Below, piece by piece: positions 13,001-25,000 of a stretch of 64,000 nt of DNA. The position numbers and the translations under genes were made by a program. Source of the stretch: Mactromeris polynyma (taxonomy: Eukaryota > Mollusca > Bivalvia > Venerida > Mactridae); NCBI GenBank assembly GCA_032209605.1, contig JASFXZ010000005.1, positions 17,536,860 to 17,600,859 on the forward strand, written 5' to 3'. Under the pieces are notes generated by a model that was not told where the DNA came from, did not search any database, and saw only the letters and a list, made by a program, of their open reading frames with translations. Each line of letters starts with the position of its first letter. Within the stretch, counting starts at the first letter, position 1.

Positions 13001-16000
13001 AGAAATGTGCCAGCCATTTTTTCCCCATATGAATAATTATTAATATGCAGTGGGGGAGAAATAGGACGGCAACGTTGTCCCTCACCTGAATTGATAAAGA
13101 AGATTAGTCTAACGGTCAGATGGGGATGAAATGGGTCAACCAGTTTTTCCTCCATATGAATGGAACGAAATGGGCTGGCCCAATTTTCCACCTACTAAAA
13201 TGATAATGAAAATTCAATTTCATGTGGGGGAAGAAATGGTCCAGTCCTATTATTCCCCCATGTGGTAAGTGAAAGTAAGATGGTGAAATGGGGCGACCTG
13301 TTTCCCCCATGAGAGTAATAATCAATATGAAGATGCCGGAAGAAATGGGATGGGATGGTCTAGTCTTTCCCCCGTGTGATTTATAACTAACCGTCAGTTG
13401 GTGAAAGGTAATGGCTAGCCATATCCCCCCTTATAAATATATATTAAATAACATATTGATGTGCTGGTTGGGGAATAAATGAGCTACCCCAACTTTTCCC
13501 CAACTTGAATTTTGTACATGGCTTACATGGAAGAAAAACATACTTTTTCTTGAAATTTACCAGGATTATCTCATATGGAGCTTACACTGGTTTGTAACTC
13601 TGGAAAGCTGGTTGGTAAAATCAACACCACACTTACCGAAATAGTGTTTATTAGTGTTAAATCAAAATACTTAAGGCACTGATATACCTACTGCTCTAGA
13701 GAAACTGCTGAACTTTGATGGAAGGAGTAATGAAGCATTTTTTTTCGACAACAACATGTGAGTCTGTTTAATAAAACAGCCCAAAACGGATACTGACCTT
13801 TGAAAATGCTACTACAACTTTTTTCTCCATATATATGTGCTTTCGATTTATTAGTCTCTTTCGAATGGTATGACACTCGCATGATTTTGAATAAAAATAT
13901 TTGAAGTAAACTGCAAGGCTGTCATTGATTGGCCATTATTTATCCATTTATTGACATACAAACATTTATTATATCAACTAATCCTTCGGCAGATGTATGA
14001 TACATATAATTAAAGCATTCTTGAAAACAACTTTATTAAATTGGTATCATTTATTGGAAGACGGATTTTTCCGCAATGATATAATATCAGATCTATTTTA
14101 ATACAGATTGTCTATAATTTTATCGATACTCCCGAATTTCTGGTGGATATATCTTGAGCAGAATGGTGGCGATTAACGATTACATGTCTAAATGTATATA
14201 TATATTTAAGGCTGACACAAACAATCAGTTAGAATGGATGGTGGAGATAAAGAAAGCCCATGGCTCTGTGGAGGTTACCTCCCTTATGCAAGCTGAAGCC
14301 ATTAATGCCAATGGTGTCTACACAATTGGTAAAGATGCCTCGAAACGTAGAAACCAGATTCAACAGGATGATTCATCTCTTCTGGTATATTTACACATGT
14401 ACATGATGAATATCTTTATCACACATTTCCAATTACTTTTTTTATCTCGACTAATTGAAAAATAGGAGGGTGCTATTGTACTTCAGTGACGCTGTGCCGG
14501 TCAGTTGAAGTATTTATCACCCGCCATTCGAAGAATAGTGTAGGGGCATACAGTGTTATCCCTGTGCGGCAGTTATTATGTGCCTCTAAGCAAAACATTG
14601 ATTTCTAATTTATAACTCTTGAAAGGACGGATGGATTCAATTCATATCTGGTAACAAGCATAGGACAATAAAGTATGATTTAGGTCACAGTACACCAAAT
14701 TTTGAAGGAGTAATGACTCTTTTTCGACTTCAAAGTTGGTTTTCGATCAATATTATTTGCGTAAATAGATGGATTCAATTAAAATTGGGCACATAAGCAC
14801 AGTATAATAAAATACAGGTTCGATTTCAATTATTATTAATTTTACATGTAGTTATATCCATTTTATTTACTTAAAAATTGGGTTTCCGATCTGTTATGCG
14901 TCATAAGGTCGATGGATTGGAATTCATAATATTTCAGAATTATACAGCCAAACAAATGCATTACACTGAAAGGCTCATAGCGGGGAAATCCGTGTCCTAT
15001 GGACAAATCAAGTTTATTAAGTGAAAGACCATGTCCCATTAACTCAGATCTCCATTTTAACAGTATTATCACCATATTTATGCTTAGCAAATCCAGACTG
15101 AATTTTTTTATTTATCCGCAACTATGATAGACAGCTTACAGAAGCTTCACAAACGTGTATTGGGTTGCATATCTAAGTCAGAGGTTAAGCATATAAATCC
15201 CGATTAAAGGTAGGTATTCATTTGGTTCATCTGTAACCATTATAGACAGTTAGCTGAAACTTCACACAAATGTTTTGGATTGTATGCCACTTTCAGAGGA
15301 TCCCACAATTCTGACCACCATTTGACAGAAATGTGTACCTTTTTTGTGCTTAGAAAATCGAGATTAAATATTGTGTAACTATAATACATAGTTACCTGAA
15401 GCTTCTCACAATTGTTCGGAGTTGTTAGTCATGGCAACATCTCATAACTCTGGTCCCTATTTTGATAGAGTTATCCCGCTTTGTTGTTAGAAAACCCAAG
15501 TTGATTGAACTCCAAAACTCTAGACGAAGGTTATAATAATTTATGCTTAATATCAATCAACCATTTTCAACAACGAGTTTAGGTTGTAAATAAGAATCAT
15601 ATTTAAAAAATATGGCCGGCGCACCCTGAAACTAGCAAATTTGTTGCAATCTGAAGGTTAAAATTTGTTGTGCAACATAAAATATTGCCGAGATGCTACG
15701 ATTACCGGTCATTTAAAACTCCGATACCTGTAAAGGGAGATCATTGCATAGGAAATTGGATAAAACTCTGTAGAGCGATTAGTCACAGACAGTATAGTCT
15801 GTTTCAATATTGGTCACCAGCACTTATTGTACAATGTATAAGTCGTGAAATCAAGCATGTTTATAAATCGATTTATCTTATTAAAACAATATAAATGTTC
15901 ATATTAACTGGTATATAAAACCAAGAGTCTTCTTAATTTCAACATCAGGCAATTTTTCGTGGGGTTTACTATTAATACTACTCACTAAATCAATCTTGAA

Positions 16001-19000
16001 TTATACTGTAGATCTATTTTCAGACACAGTTGTGAAGACTAGCTATATTATGTTCATCTAGTGTTCATACATCATTGTCTTATTTACAGTCATATAAATA
16101 ATGCCACTGATCAAAATATTTCTTTTGTCAACATAACACCATTGCTATAATTGTGTTAATTACTTTGCTTCGGGAGAAGAAAATACATAACAATAATCAC
16201 TTATTTTGTAAGTGTTGGTAAACAAATGTAGGCGTAAACGAAAGGTTAAATACTCCAGGTCAAGGTTACAAATGTTGTTTTGTTAAAGAGAATTTGGTTT
16301 AGTGGTTAACGTAAAATTTTATTGATTTACAGAACGCTGATATGCAAATAGCAAAACCATGTTAGTACAGCTGCGCCGAAAAATAACTGTTTATGAATGA
16401 TTGTTTCGTATCTGTTCTTTCTCAGACTTTGGCTGACATTTTGAAATTATCTGTGAAAGAACTATCAGACACAAAGGCACAGAAAGGGAAACAACACTTT
16501 AGGAGCTACACATTCTCACAGTTACAAGATCTTCAGAGTAGATTGATGTTAGTGGCAGGAAAAGCTGAGAAAGGCACGGACAGTGTTGATAGATTTACTA
16601 TGGTACATGTATATTTTCTGTCATAGACCTTTTCATATTTTCACATATTGCAATTTCATTTAATTGGTGTAGTATAGAAAGAAGGAACACATTACAGACA
16701 TTCCACTTTGTAAGTATGTATTCTGTATGCACTGATGTGTTCGTGTTTTTCTATGTGGCTTAACATGATTTTATCCAACATAGGTTTCGTTTAATTTAGT
16801 TTAACTTGTTACGAAAGTTTGCAACCTGTATGTACTGATGTGTTTTTATAATGTGACCAAACATGATATTATGAGACACACGTTTTGTTAAATTTAGTTT
16901 AACTGAATTTGAAGCAAGTCTATAACTTCTGCCAATCTCTGTCATATACAGTTTCTATTGTTCTGATCAGAGATGTTATACTACAGACAAAACTCGCCTC
17001 ATGCAGGAGTCAAACTGATGACCTTTGGATCAGAAGTCTAGCACTCTAACCATTGACCACATAGCCTCCAGTAATCTCCGGTTAGGGAATAAATATCCTG
17101 ACTTGTATTAAATTACATGAGGTGATTTCCTTCACCTGCAACCATCACCTAAGTGGTGCATCATTTTAAAATTTGTGTTTCAGATATTTGATGGTTTGAC
17201 CAGGCTGAGCAATGTTTATCTGAAACTCTGTTCCTCTGGATGTGTGCTGTTTAAGGAATGGACTGCAAGATTTTTTTGTGATCCAAATCCTAAACGCCCT
17301 ATGTGTGTTAACATAGCATTTGGTGATGATGGACCAAGAATGAAAGTTTGTATATTTATAAGTGGCTCATGAACAATAGTTTGTTTTACTATGGAAGTAA
17401 TATGTTTTTGTATCTAACCTTGGTCATACTGTAAAAGTAATTGTGTAAATTCTATTTGAGAGTCAGTTTGTAAGTACGGTTAGTGAGAAATGTTTAAATA
17501 CTATTACGGAGTAATAGTGGAAATAATACCAGAGATATATCATGTAAATACTACGACAATAATAGTGTAAATTGAGAATAATTGTGAAAGTAACATTGTA
17601 AATTATCTAGTGAGTGTAATTTCTGTTGGTAATTCTTAATATAATGTTTATATGTAACTCTGTTAATGATGTTGGAGAGTTATTTTATAATGTCAGAGAT
17701 AAATAGTGGAAGTACCATCGGCATATAAATGTACAATAACTGAGAAGGTTGTTGTGTAACTACTTTTAGACATTGTAAATACTCTTTAAAGGTAATTGTT
17801 GAATACTGTTTCAATGTAAGTGTGTTAATATTGTGGAAGAGTTATTTGTATTAAATACCATCAACGAGCGCACGTTTAAGTATTATTTCAAGACATTATT
17901 ATTTTTTTCCAAATTGATGCAAGTGACGACTAATACAACAACACTTTATTATGGTTCTAAATGTTCTTTATATATCAAGAAGCAACAAACATTGTTGCTA
18001 ATATGAGATTACATAAAAACTAGGTATGGCAATATTAGACCACAGTGGATTAAGTAAATCTTCCTCTGATCATCAATTTGTTAAATTGTCATGAGGAAGT
18101 TAAGGACTGAATGGAAAAATCCAAGCCCCAGGGACCAGGTGGTGTCTGTTATTGGGTGCGAGAGCCAAGTTGATTTACATTTGTCCAAAAATTAAAAGAA
18201 TAAGAAGACATTATGTTTGATATAGTAAGTCTCCGCTCTACTTCCAGATTGTTATCTTATGAATATATGTCTCCGCTCTATATAATATATATCTCCGCTT
18301 TATATAATATATGTCTCCTCTCTCTATGATTTAAGTCTCCGCTCTACTTGCGATTGCTATAAATGAGACTCCGCTTTACATCCTATATATTTAAGTTTCC
18401 GCTCTACATCCTATAAGTCTCTGCTATACATCCTATAAGTCTCCGCTTTACTTTTCCATAGATATATGACATGCAAGTCTCTTATGTATTGGAGTCAGGT
18501 CTACCTGTTCCGAGCGGACCCAACAGTTGAACAAACTATATTATATTTTTGAAGTAAAAGAGGCTGCCGTCTATACCGAATTGGTCCTTAGCAAAGAATC
18601 CATTGTGCCATATTCAACAGAGAAAAGCAGCCACACAGAATAAATAATAATTATGTATATCACTAGTAAAATACTTTAGTTGTTTTGAATTAAATTGGAA
18701 AAGACACCATCCGATCCCCATGAGCCTAGAAGTTTCCGCCACAGCAAATGAAGTGTGATTCATTTGTCCCCCAAATATATAGGCCAAAAGTTATTATATT
18801 AAAAGTTCTAGATAGAATGATAACACATTGTGTGCGCCATTTGCCAGACACTTCCAGCGTCCATGTTGAGAGGATGAACATGATGAACAAACATGGGGGT
18901 ATCTGCCGAATTTCCAGTTACAATAGCCCTTATTGTAGTCAATGCAGGGAGGTGGGGCAGCACGTGATGTGGGGCTTGATGTATCCGTCCTTACTGGAGG

Positions 19001-22000
19001 CCTTATTACTCCTGAGAAACAGCGTAACCATAGGTCAGCATTGATATTGGACCATGGCAAAAACTGACTTGCTTGACGCAGCCGGAATTGCTCATCATAT
19101 GTCCGCCAGAAAAAACCTCCATGCTTTTGAGCCGCCTCCCTTATGACAAACATATATATTGTATAAGGTCCTGGGTCTGGCTGGGATGTGCACTTAGGTA
19201 TATACTACTGTACACCAGGAAAGCATCAAACCATTGGTCAATGTTGTTGACTTTCCCTGACGCTGACCTAGGCCTTGTGACAATGTTTCCATTACCATCA
19301 ACACTGAGAAATGACCCGTGATCTAGCTCAGCCATTTCCACACCACCTTTCAGCAACATAGACAGATTGACATATACATGCTGTTTAATTTTAGTTTTAA
19401 GCCGATCCGGGACATGTGTACCTAAATTATCCCCGCCACACCGCAACATTGCTGGGTTATCCAAAGAAATATCTAGAGTTTCTTGATGCAAGGTTGTTGG
19501 TCGAGGATTGGCTGATTTTTCTGAGGGCAATTCTAAAGATTCGGAAATAATGGTTTCGAAATCAACTATGTTACCTGTCCGTTGTCTGTTTCTGGTTCCA
19601 ATAAAACCAAATTTTCCCTTCTCTCTGGCGTATTTGATCGTGCCCTCTTTCTCCCTCTACCTCTTCCGCTACCAGGCATTCTAGATGATTTGTTGATGCT
19701 TTTTAAATACTGCCGATTGTTTTAGATTAAATTCCGTTCGAAACAAATATTTTTGATCAGACAACAGGAAAATCAAGGGAAGTAACCTTTCATGTTCTTC
19801 CTGCCATGTGCTCTTAAAGGAAGCAACGGTTGAAGGTAGTGACATAGTAATGTATGGGTTGCTTCCCATGACAGACAATAATTGCTGAAATAAACCAGCT
19901 TATTGAAGAAATGCAATAAGCCGCACTGTTTGAGGCTAAATGCGTGAATACTATCGAAGAGTAATTTCGTAAATGCAGACCTTTTTAAATGTACAAATAC
20001 TATTCGAAAGCAATAGGGTAATTGTTATTGGATTGTGATTGTGTAAAAAAGGGTAATTGTGTAAATATAAAAACGACATAGCGTAATGATGTAAATCCTG
20101 AAAGAGAGTGTAATACTAAAAACAATCATGTAGTAAGATTGGGTTGCACACAAGACCCGTGTCTGTAGCTAACAAATTGCTATGATAAGATCGTATGACC
20201 TGTGTCCGTAGCTCAAAAGTCAAGGTTACAGTTCTCCTGACCATTGCTATGTTATTTATTTATGAATTTTCAAACCTATTGGCACACATGTTCACCATGG
20301 TGAGACGGCGGATTACGCACACGACCTGTGTCTGTAGCTCAAGGGTCAATGTCATACTTAGAGATCAAACGTCAAGAATGGGTCTTAAATGTCTTGTCCT
20401 GGGATTTTTAAATGACTTGGCGCGAATGTTCACTTTGATGAGACGAATGACATGCAAGACCAGTGTCTGAGGCTCAAAGGTCAAGGTAACATTACAGGTC
20501 AAAGGTGAAACATGTGCATACTAGATGTGGACTGTATATCATTATATAACCATATTCTTTTCATTTCTGGACAATTAGCGGGTGAAACCTGTTGCCCTTG
20601 AACTTCTATTTTACATATTGGTCAAATGTAATTGTGTTATTGTAATCGAAAGGTTATTATGCAAATACAATCGGAGAGTAATTGTATTTAATTACTTAGA
20701 AGTTTTCGTGTCTTTACTATTTAGAAGTATATACATACTATCTGAGAGGGTTAATACTATTTGTGTTAATACGGTCGAAGAGCAATTGTGAAAATTCTAT
20801 TTAAGATTAATTCAAAAATAGATCGAATGATAATAGTACCGTTAAATGTTAGGCATTGTCAAGAAATGACTGTCTCTGCTATTGTAGGGAAGGCGATCTA
20901 GTACAGAAGATCTGATAGATATAGTGCCAGAGATTGCCAAATTTATGGAGAAATGTTTGGACGAGTGGTTGAGATACATTAAAGAAAAGAGAAAGAATTA
21001 TCTGCACTTGAATTATTTCACAGTTGATCAGCTTGTTATCCTACAGAGGGAGCTAATGAAAGTTGGAACAGAAAATGAACCTTCCCATCTTATATATCCC
21101 TTGTTGTCGGCTGTGAAACTGGATTGTTCTCCTAGTTAGTATATGTGCTATAAGTAAAATGTTAGTCTAAGTGTTTATAATTATAATGTCAGAATTAAGT
21201 TTCAATGATTAAAAGAGAAAATGGTATATCTAGAGGTATCTTAATATAGCTATCCATAGATAACACAGCTTTGACTTTTAAATAATCCTTCATGGAAATG
21301 GTATTCAGGAAGAAATCAAGATAAAGTAAGCTCTTTTGATTTATTAATCACTTCGTATGTAAATACTAATTTCTGTTAATTGTATCTTGCTTAGATGACC
21401 TGCTAGATGCAATGAGAGAAGCAAAAGTGAAGATTGTTGATCGGTTGTTAGCGGGAAAAAAAGAGAAGGAAACACAAACCATTGAACCCGGTTACAAAAG
21501 AAGGAAATTTATAGAAGAAGTAGTTGAAGCTGGATACGATGAAACACTGGCAATGAAAGCATTGAATCATGTGAATGTTGATGATGTTACACAAGGTGCT
21601 GATTAATGTTACTTAAGCTAGTAGAATTGTTGATCAAAGTCGGGTCGATTAATCAGGATAATATTTATTCTGTCAAATGATAAAAATACGACTTCAGGAT
21701 GTTGAATAAAGGATGTTTTATATTACCCACTTTCTAAATAGAGGCATATACTCTGTTTGTTGTTATGAGCAATATACGTGAAGGTAATCCATTTTCATTT
21801 ATGTGTTAATTGCCATTTGAAGATGGAACCTTCTACATAAGACAGATGAAGTGTAACGGTTTTGTGATCTTACAGTAATGTCTGTCTTGTGCAGGAATTG
21901 TTTGGTGTATGGATCATTATGATGAAAATGAGGAAGTGATTGCAGATGAATCAGTTCAAAAACCTTCTTTCTGTGGATGGAGCCAGTCACAAACTGACAT

Positions 22001-25000
22001 GCAAACACTAATCATGCACACAATATCAGAATTTGATAAAAATAGGTATGTATGGTTAGCTTAAGATGTCAGATTGAAATAGATTGATTATATATATATT
22101 TTTCATATAACCACACTATAATTTTACAAGCTCCACATACGGTTCTTCAAGTGTATATTGAATTCCAGTTGGTTTCAAAATCCAATTTTTAAGTATGTAA
22201 AACTAGTTACAGTGTAATCCCCACCCTTAAAATTATTATGTTCTCTAATTGATTTCGGGTACTAAGCCCAAATAATAATTTGATACACATGATTTCTTTG
22301 TACAAAATATACTGGTTAATTGTAAATGTATTATGTTTACTGTGATATCGGTTTAATGTATGCATGTATATTTTCAGTGATACGGGTGTTAAACCGTTGA
22401 TACATGATCTAACAGAGCTATGGAAACAATTCTTGGAATGTATTTCATCCAATATTCGTGACTACTTAAGTCTTGAACACCTTGGACTTATACTAAGATA
22501 TCTGTCCGCTAAAGGTATCAGTAGGACTTTAAAGAATCACTCAGTTATTGTGCTTAATTAATACAAGTTTTTTTGTTTTTTTTATTGGAATGTATACATT
22601 GTACTTGGATGTGTTGCAAGTTGTAGCTTTTTCTAATGGATAAATTGCATTGAAAATGATCAAATTTATTATGTTAAGGAATGTAGCTATTTAGGATGCA
22701 AGGTAAGACTTGATGCTTTGTTGAATGGACATATCTGTTATAAGATAAAACTTAAACTGTGCAGTGACCACAGAATTGTAATGAAATTAGAGTAACTGTA
22801 AAAATGTGTTTTCGTTTGTAACAGTTGACTTATATATATATATTGCAATTTATCAATATGAAGCATTTATGTTTCAGATACTCGTGAGCTCAATAGAACG
22901 TTTTCACCTGTATTCAAGGAAGGACAACCCAACCTGATCGTTTGCCCATCTGGTAGGATTTTTATATTTTTGGGTTCAAGATCACGGACTTTATTCTGTA
23001 ATGGTTTTGTCAAAACTTTGTTTGACAAATTGGTATTGCGGGAGTATTAATCACCTTCAGTGAAAGCTTAAATTTATGTTCATTTTAAAATTAAATAATT
23101 TTAATTGCTATACAACAATATCTGTGCTTTTTACATTTGTTTACATTTGTTAATATCATAAAATCAAATCTGGTTTAAGTGGACCTTATCTAAAAATTGA
23201 ATCTACCACACTTGATTCTCAGATCATGATGTGATTAATGTGCTATACTAAAATAGGAGTTAGGGAAGGCTATACCTAAGTTATTGATGTCAACAATTTT
23301 ATATTAATGTAGCTGATGTACTGATGACTACTCTGTCCATATATGTCAATGACAGGGAGCAGCCGTTACCACAGTCGGACGAAGTTCTTATGTGTACTCC
23401 AAACACGACACAAGATGAGGTAACTTGTCTATCATCTGTCCATTTTATACAAATATAAAATAGGACGTGGTATTTGGTATCATTTTAAACCTTCAATTTT
23501 GTAAATTTGGTCTGGCCAGATTTCATTATTCATGAATAGGAATACAAAATATTTAGAAAAAACAGTTCAGATTTCTTGGGTATTATAATTACAAGTTATT
23601 TTTCTATAGTGTATTTTGCTATTTGAATATTTTTGCATTATTCCTCGTTGAAATGAGAGAAATTCAGTTTTGCTTGCGTATAATTAGCGATATATTTTCT
23701 TACACTTTTAGTGTAGCATAACGAAAATGATAGTCAGATATTAAAGATATTAAAAGTTGTTAAAAAATATTTTACTTCTGACATAGTTTTGACCCTTTAA
23801 TTGGTCTTCTTTAATGGTATATACAGAAATGGCTTCTTCCAAACACTTAAGATCAGGATATGATACAAATTCACAGAATTGAAAATAGGATAATGTTTTT
23901 CAAGAATACCAGACGACCACTTGATAAAAAAGGCTCCCACGGAATGGAAATGGTGCATAGCTGTATGAAGTGGAATTGTAAAATTATCTTTGCATATCTT
24001 TGTATTTTGTACTGTTCAGATCAATTGAATTTGAAATTAATTTGACTGTACCTCAGGTTGACATTTTCTGGCGCCGGGCAATATTTGATAGTAGTCGCAA
24101 GATCCATTGTTTGGTGAATGCTGATATGTTGGATTATGATGTTAGTGAGGCTGCTGAAAGATGTTTAGAGGAACATCTACTTGATGTCTACCATGAAGGT
24201 ATGATGCAGTTACGTAATACAACTATTGTCTGCAAAACAAACACTGTGTGATTATTAATTTTAACGAATGATCAACAGCATAGAAAATACTGATTGTTGT
24301 GGGCTGTCAACGCTGTTTAATCTTTAACCCACGTTTCAAGTATTTTTATTGATAGATGTCTGCGTAAGATGTTAGGACATTTATAACTTTAGCACACTGT
24401 CGTTGATTTTAAATTTCTGTAATCTTTTCAACAAAATGTAGATTACCAACGGCAACACATACAATAATGTTTTATTTTATTTTATCATCTGTTTGTGGCT
24501 GACTGCTATTTCATACAGTATTATTAGTATTGTGTATATTTCAGAATTACGTTACCGTCTGCTAGTAATATGCAGTTCTGACAATGAGTACAGGTCTACT
24601 ATTATATCATCACTGGACAAATATAAGAGACAGTTACTACCATGCAGCAATGAAACTATCAGACAATATCTTGTTGACAAACTGAAAGTACAACAGAATC
24701 CACAGGCCAAAATTAAACCAGCTGCACACGTTGATAGCGAAAGGTAGACATTCCTTATCCTGACATTTTATTTTATATATGTTCTATTTTTCTTAAATTA
24801 TTTTCCTGGTAATGTGTATCATTAATGAGATGTTTGTAAGGAGATCTTCATAAACATTTACTAAAGAACTGTTTTTCTATATTTGAGTGTTCAGTTGGTA
24901 TGTATTTGGTTATGACTTTTTGTCCTATTGTTATGACTATAGATTAAATGAACATGTATCTAAATTACAGTTTTTTAAATTTATTTTTACGAGTCTAGTT

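Noticed and set aside
13688..13882. Minus-strand 64-codon ORF and nearby plus-strand CCAG sites as a missed exon between exons 5 and 6.
   Set aside because: Exons 5 and 6 already join in phase and in family order, and no extra family block is expected there.
14154..14210. Open frame upstream of exon 6 taken as part of the exon.
   Set aside because: Acceptors there give the wrong phase for exon 5 or run into TAA; AG at 14209-14210 restores phase 0 and the family sequence.
19141..19321. Plus-strand ORFs over the gag-like pseudogene.
   Set aside because: Recognisable motifs are only on the minus strand; the plus-strand frames are shadows.
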